This document shows, one piece after another, positions 6,310-8,318 of a stretch of 8,318 nt of DNA. The stretch covers positions 1 through 8,318 of the forward strand of contig JAFXAV010000059.1 of NCBI GenBank assembly GCA_017516785.1. The letters run 5' to 3'. This DNA is from Oscillospiraceae bacterium. Lineage in GTDB: Bacteria; Bacillota_A; Clostridia; Oscillospirales; Oscillospiraceae. The first letter of the stretch is position 1. The number at the start of each line of letters is the position of its first letter. A model generated the notes under the pieces. It was not told the DNA's origin, ran no database searches, and saw only the letters and a program-made list of their open reading frames with translations. The position numbers and the translations under genes were made by a program.

Positions 6310-6511
6310 TTGCCTCCCTCTCTGAGGCTTAGCGACCGTTGCCGCATCGCGGCTTACGGACGCTTAGTCCCTTTGGGTGAGGTGGCAGCCCCAAAGGGCT
6401 GACGGAGGGAGTGTCCTATCGTCATTACGACACTCCCCCAGTCAAAAATCAGAGATTTTTGCCAGCCCCCTCAAAGAGGGGGCCGAGGGTGGCTTTGCCA
6501 CCGAACGGCTC
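6310..6511. repeat. Cluster of hairpins, dispersed repeat within the leader of the 6554 gene
   Basis: This fills most of the 357-bp gene-free stretch 6197-6553. Successive stem-loops are seen: GCGACCGT/ACGGACGC (6332-6363, with inner GCCGC/GCGGC), CCCTTTGGG/CCCAAAGGG (6369-6398), GAGTG.../...CACTC (6409-6435), CAAAAATC-AGA-GATTTTTG (6443-6461), GCCCCCTC-AAA-GAGGGGGC (6465-6483) and GGTGGC-TTT-GCCACC (6488-6502). The pattern GGTGGCA, hairpin, TGACGGA, G-rich run is shared with the repeat at 1-144. No open frame with a ribosome binding site is present. Confidence 0.65.
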
Positions 6512-6529
6512 GTCAAACTGTAATTTGAC
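6512..6529. promoter_or_regulatory. Palindrome GTCAAA-N6-TTTGAC upstream of the small membrane protein gene
   Basis: GTCAAACTGTAATTTGAC has perfect 6-bp halves and ends 24 bp before the start codon, just ahead of the ribosome binding site. It closely matches 2215-2232 and shares the halves GTCAA and TTGAC with the perfect repeat before the XRE gene. Being downstream of the promoter at 6240, it would act as a roadblock operator or RNA element, or it is merely a repeat end. Confidence 0.4.
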
Positions 6530-6553
6530 CACCTGAAAAAGGAGAACTCTCCC

Positions 6554-7135
6554 ATGAAGAAAAATATCCTTTCCGTCATTGCGCTGATTCTGGCGCTGGT
6601 AAGCCTGGCCCTCTGCGGCATGACCATTTCCGCAGCCTGGGATATGGCCGACCGCTACGATGCCCAGCTTGCCTGGATGGACGAACGTTATGCCTCCCTG
6701 GAATCCCGACTGGATGCACTGGAAGCTCGGCCTGAAACGCCTGCCCCCACGGAGCCTGTATATACTGAGGAACCGGATGAAGACCTTACCTACTGCAATC
6801 TGATTATTGATGACTGGACTTTTGAGAATGGTGTCCTGACTGTCCATACCGCCTTTGCCCAGGTGATGGCAGAGAACAACTCCCTCGAAAGCGCTTTCAT
6901 CGAACTGAAGACAGAAGACGCTCCGGTCATCCTGACCATCGAAATGCTCCCCGGCGAGGCATCTGACAGCTATGAACTGGATCTTTACAATCTGGTCTAC
7001 GAACTGCCGGAGCTTTACGAGGGCGAATGGCTGTCGCTGAATCTTCACGTAACCCTGGCTGACGGCACAACCCTTGTCACCAGCGGCGGCACCTGGGAAT
7101 ATCTGGAAGGAAAACTCCACATGAGCGTGGGATAA
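6554..7135 (+). CDS. Small membrane-anchored protein with ectodomain related to the XRE regulator
   Basis: This 193-residue protein matches no family I can name. Residues 4-25 are a hydrophobic signal anchor. Cys21 is preceded by LAL, which is not a good lipobox, so a lipoprotein is unlikely. A charged, probable coiled-coil helix (about 30-60) comes next, then a Pro/Thr/Glu linker (60-76) and a beta-rich acidic domain (about 77-193). Residues 156-188 align without gaps with 371-403 of the XRE regulator, with about 10 of 33 identical, including the EG start, a central G, the W and a final EGK. It looks like the regulator's partner without the HTH. The ATG is preceded by AAAAAGGAG (6536-6544), and a strong terminator follows. 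It could compete with or form complexes with the regulator in the membrane; that role is conjecture. Confidence 0.8.
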   Translation: MKKNILSVIALILALVSLALCGMTISAAWDMADRYDAQLAWMDERYASLESRLDALEARPETPAPTEPVYTEEPDEDLTYCNLIIDDWTFENGVLTVHTAFAQVMAENNSLESAFIELKTEDAPVILTIEMLPGEASDSYELDLYNLVYELPELYEGEWLSLNLHVTLADGTTLVTSGGTWEYLEGKLHMSVG

Positions 7136-7151
7136 CCGTACTTTTTACACC

Positions 7152-7193
7152 AAAGCGCACTGCTTCCAAATGCGGTGCGCTTTTTCTTTTTTT
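7152..7193 (+). terminator. Intrinsic terminator after the small membrane protein gene
   Basis: A 12-bp stem with one G-U pair (AAAGCGCACTGC, 7152-7163, with GCGGTGCGCTTT, 7172-7183) has an 8-nt loop. It runs into a long T-rich tract (7181-7193). Confidence 0.92.
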
Positions 7194-7328
7194 ACGCTTT
7201 TTCGCTGGATATTCATGGAAAATTCATATGTTTTTTTAGGAAGGATGCATTTTTCACAAATTTGAACGGCGAACTTATTTTTTTCATGTGAATACCGATA
7301 AAAAGTTATCAATTTTCGTATTTTTGGA
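7194..7328. other. AT-rich upstream region of trmL
   Basis: Sharply more AT-rich than its surroundings, with T runs at 7231-7237 and 7279-7284. It contains ATTCAT twice at 11-bp spacing (7211 and 7222) and the small inverted repeat GATAA-AAAG-TTATC near 7298-7311. No gene is seen. It may act as an UP-like or curved element for the trmL promoter, or as a regulator site. Confidence 0.35.
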
Positions 7329-7357
7329 TTGATTTTATGCGATCTTTGTCTTACAAT
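7329..7357 (+). promoter_or_regulatory. Promoter of trmL (and probably pgk)
   Basis: TTGATT (7329-7334) and TACAAT (7352-7357) are separated by 17 bp, just after the AT-rich tract. The predicted start is near 7364, giving a leader of about 50 nt to the trmL start codon. Confidence 0.75.
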
Positions 7358-7413
7358 AGGGGAGCAAGCGGAAGGGAAATCTTTCCGAAGGAAAAGAATT
7401 CTGAGGTGATAAA

Positions 7414-7896
7414 ATGCTGAATATCGTACTGGTGGAACCTGAAATCCCCCAGAACTGCGGCAACATCGCCCGGACCTGCGCCGCCACCGGCTGCCGGCTG
7501 CATCTGATCCGCCCTCTGGGCTTTGACGTCTCTGACAAAGCCGTCAAGCGGGCAGGTCTGGACTACTGGCATATGGTGGAAGTTTTCGACTATGAAAATC
7601 TCGAAGACTTTTTCGCAAGAAACGACGTGCGGCAGATGTGGTGCCTGTCTACCAAGGCCCCCCGGTGCTACACCGAGGCAAACTTTGAAGACGGCTGCTA
7701 CCTCTTCTTCGGCAAGGAGACCAAGGGACTTCCGGAGGACTTTCTGGAGCAGCACCGGGAAAGCTGCGTGCGCATCCCCATGCGTGAAAGCGCCCGGAGC
7801 CTGAACCTGAGCAACGCGGTGGCCATCACCGTGTTCGAAGCCCTGCGGCAGTTGGATTTCCCCGGCTTGCGGGATTACGGAAAAATGCGAGATTAA
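7414..7896 (+). CDS. trmL: tRNA (cytidine(34)-2'-O)-methyltransferase, SPOUT family
   Basis: The 160-residue product is the full usual length of the short SPOUT methyltransferase TrmL (also called YibK or CspR). Motif 1 is PEIPQNCGNIARTC (9-22, with N17 and R20). Motif 2 is FGKETKGLP (99-107) and motif 3 is RIPM...RSLNLSNAVAI (120-138); these last two form the knot that binds S-adenosylmethionine. The enzyme methylates the 2'-hydroxyl of the wobble nucleotide in leucine tRNAs, in the cytoplasm, as a dimer. The start follows GAGGTGAT (7403-7410). Its own promoter lies upstream, and pgk begins 30 bp after its stop with no strong terminator between, so the two are probably co-transcribed. Cys15 replaces the commoner Thr in the PEIPQNTGN motif, a mild change. 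Confidence 0.95.
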   Translation: MLNIVLVEPEIPQNCGNIARTCAATGCRLHLIRPLGFDVSDKAVKRAGLDYWHMVEVFDYENLEDFFARNDVRQMWCLSTKAPRCYTEANFEDGCYLFFGKETKGLPEDFLEQHRESCVRIPMRESARSLNLSNAVAITVFEALRQLDFPGLRDYGKMRD

Positions 7897-7905
7897 AAAA
7901 TCTCG
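7888..7905 (+). other. Small hairpin over the trmL stop codon
   Basis: CGAGATT (7888-7894) pairs with AATCTCG (7899-7905) around AAAA, and GTAATTTT follows. The stem is only 7 bp and AT-rich, so it is a weak terminator at most. It could modulate read-through into pgk or mark an RNA processing point. Confidence 0.35.
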
Positions 7906-7926
7906 GTAATTTTGGAGGAATTCATC

Positions 7927-8318
7927 ATGAATTACAACAAGAAGTCTATTGAGGATATCGAAGTAGCCGGCAAGCGCGTTCTGTGCCGCTGCGACTTCAA
8001 CGTTCCCACCAAGGCAGGCAAGATCACTTCCGACAAGCGTATCGTTGCCGCTATGCCCACCATCAAGTACCTGGTCGAGCACGACGCAAAGGTCATCCTG
8101 TGCTCCCACATGGGCAAGCCCAAGGGCGAGTGGAAGCCCGAGCTGAGCCTGAAGGTCGTTGCTGAGCGCATCTCTGAGCTGCTGGGCAAGGAAGTCATCA
8201 TGGCTGCCGACGTTGCAGGCGAAGACGCAAAGGCTAAGGCCGCCGCTCTGCGCAATGGCGATGTCATGCTGCTGGAGAACACCCGTTACATCAAGGGCGA
8301 GACCAAGAACGATCCCGA
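7927..8318 (+). CDS. pgk: Phosphoglycerate kinase, N-terminal part (cut by window edge)
   Basis: The first 130 codons are visible and the frame is open at the window end; the full protein is usually about 390-415 residues. The substrate-binding residues of the N-terminal domain are in place: R21, D23 and N25 in RCDFNVP, R38, H61 in SHMGKPKG, and R120 in LLENTRY. The position that is Arg in the common SHLGRPKG signature is Lys64. The enzyme makes ATP and 3-phosphoglycerate from 1,3-bisphosphoglycerate and ADP in glycolysis. The ATG follows GGAGG (7914-7918). Codon choice is narrow (for example mostly AAG and GCC/GCT/GCA for Lys and Ala), fitting a highly expressed gene. The ATP-binding C-terminal domain is not in the window. 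Confidence 0.96.
   Translation, partial: MNYNKKSIEDIEVAGKRVLCRCDFNVPTKAGKITSDKRIVAAMPTIKYLVEHDAKVILCSHMGKPKGEWKPELSLKVVAERISELLGKEVIMAADVAGEDAKAKAAALRNGDVMLLENTRYIKGETKNDP

Noticed and set aside
6443..6461. CAAAAATC/GATTTTTG hairpin as an intrinsic terminator
   Set aside because: The stem is AT-rich and no T run follows it, so it is better seen as one of the repeat hairpins.
1..8318. CRISPR array, tRNA, rRNA, insertion sequence or phage genes
   Set aside because: No regularly spaced direct repeats, no tRNA-like cloverleaf, and no transposase, integrase or phage motif was seen in any frame.

Overview
The window looks like chromosome from a gut-type clostridium, most likely of the Oscillospiraceae/Ruminococcaceae. 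The reasons are a moderately high GC content with strong AGGAGG-type ribosome binding sites, Gram-positive envelope proteins (an LCP-family wall-polymer ligase and a single-membrane XRE regulator), and hairpin-rich dispersed repeats between genes. The assignment rests on impression and motifs, since no search was possible.

Layout: 1-144 is the right part of a dispersed repeat that enters from outside the window. A minus-strand gene (191-1819) encodes a metallo-beta-lactamase/beta-CASP RNA-processing-type nuclease and has its own promoter and terminator. A 435-bp intergenic region (1820-2254) holds the divergent promoter, a run of four TTAA-like half-sites at 10-11 bp spacing, and a 128-bp inverted repeat. 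From there every gene is on the plus strand: a membrane GT2 glycosyltransferase (2255-3490), an LCP protein (3547-4809, terminator), a membrane-tethered XRE regulator (4964-6196, terminator), a small membrane protein (6554-7135, terminator) preceded by a long hairpin-rich leader, trmL (7414-7896), and the 5' end of pgk (7927 to the window end).

Three functional themes appear. The GT2 and LCP genes are adjacent with no terminator between them and both concern the envelope: one probably makes a polysaccharide, the other typically attaches glycopolymers to peptidoglycan. The XRE regulator and the 193-residue protein downstream share a layout (one membrane segment, coiled coil, beta-rich outer domain) and an ungapped similar C-terminal stretch. 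Their promoters share the nine bases GTTGCCAAA at the -35, and both have a GTCAA...TTGAC palindrome upstream. A related palindrome precedes the GT2 gene. The most interesting hypothesis here is therefore a small envelope-sensing module: a membrane-bound DNA-binding protein, an HTH-less partner with a related ectodomain, and possibly the GT2 gene as a target. This is inference; the main alternative is that the palindromes are ends of a dispersed repeat. The third theme is housekeeping: trmL (tRNA wobble methylation) lies 30 bp upstream of pgk (glycolysis) and probably shares its transcript.
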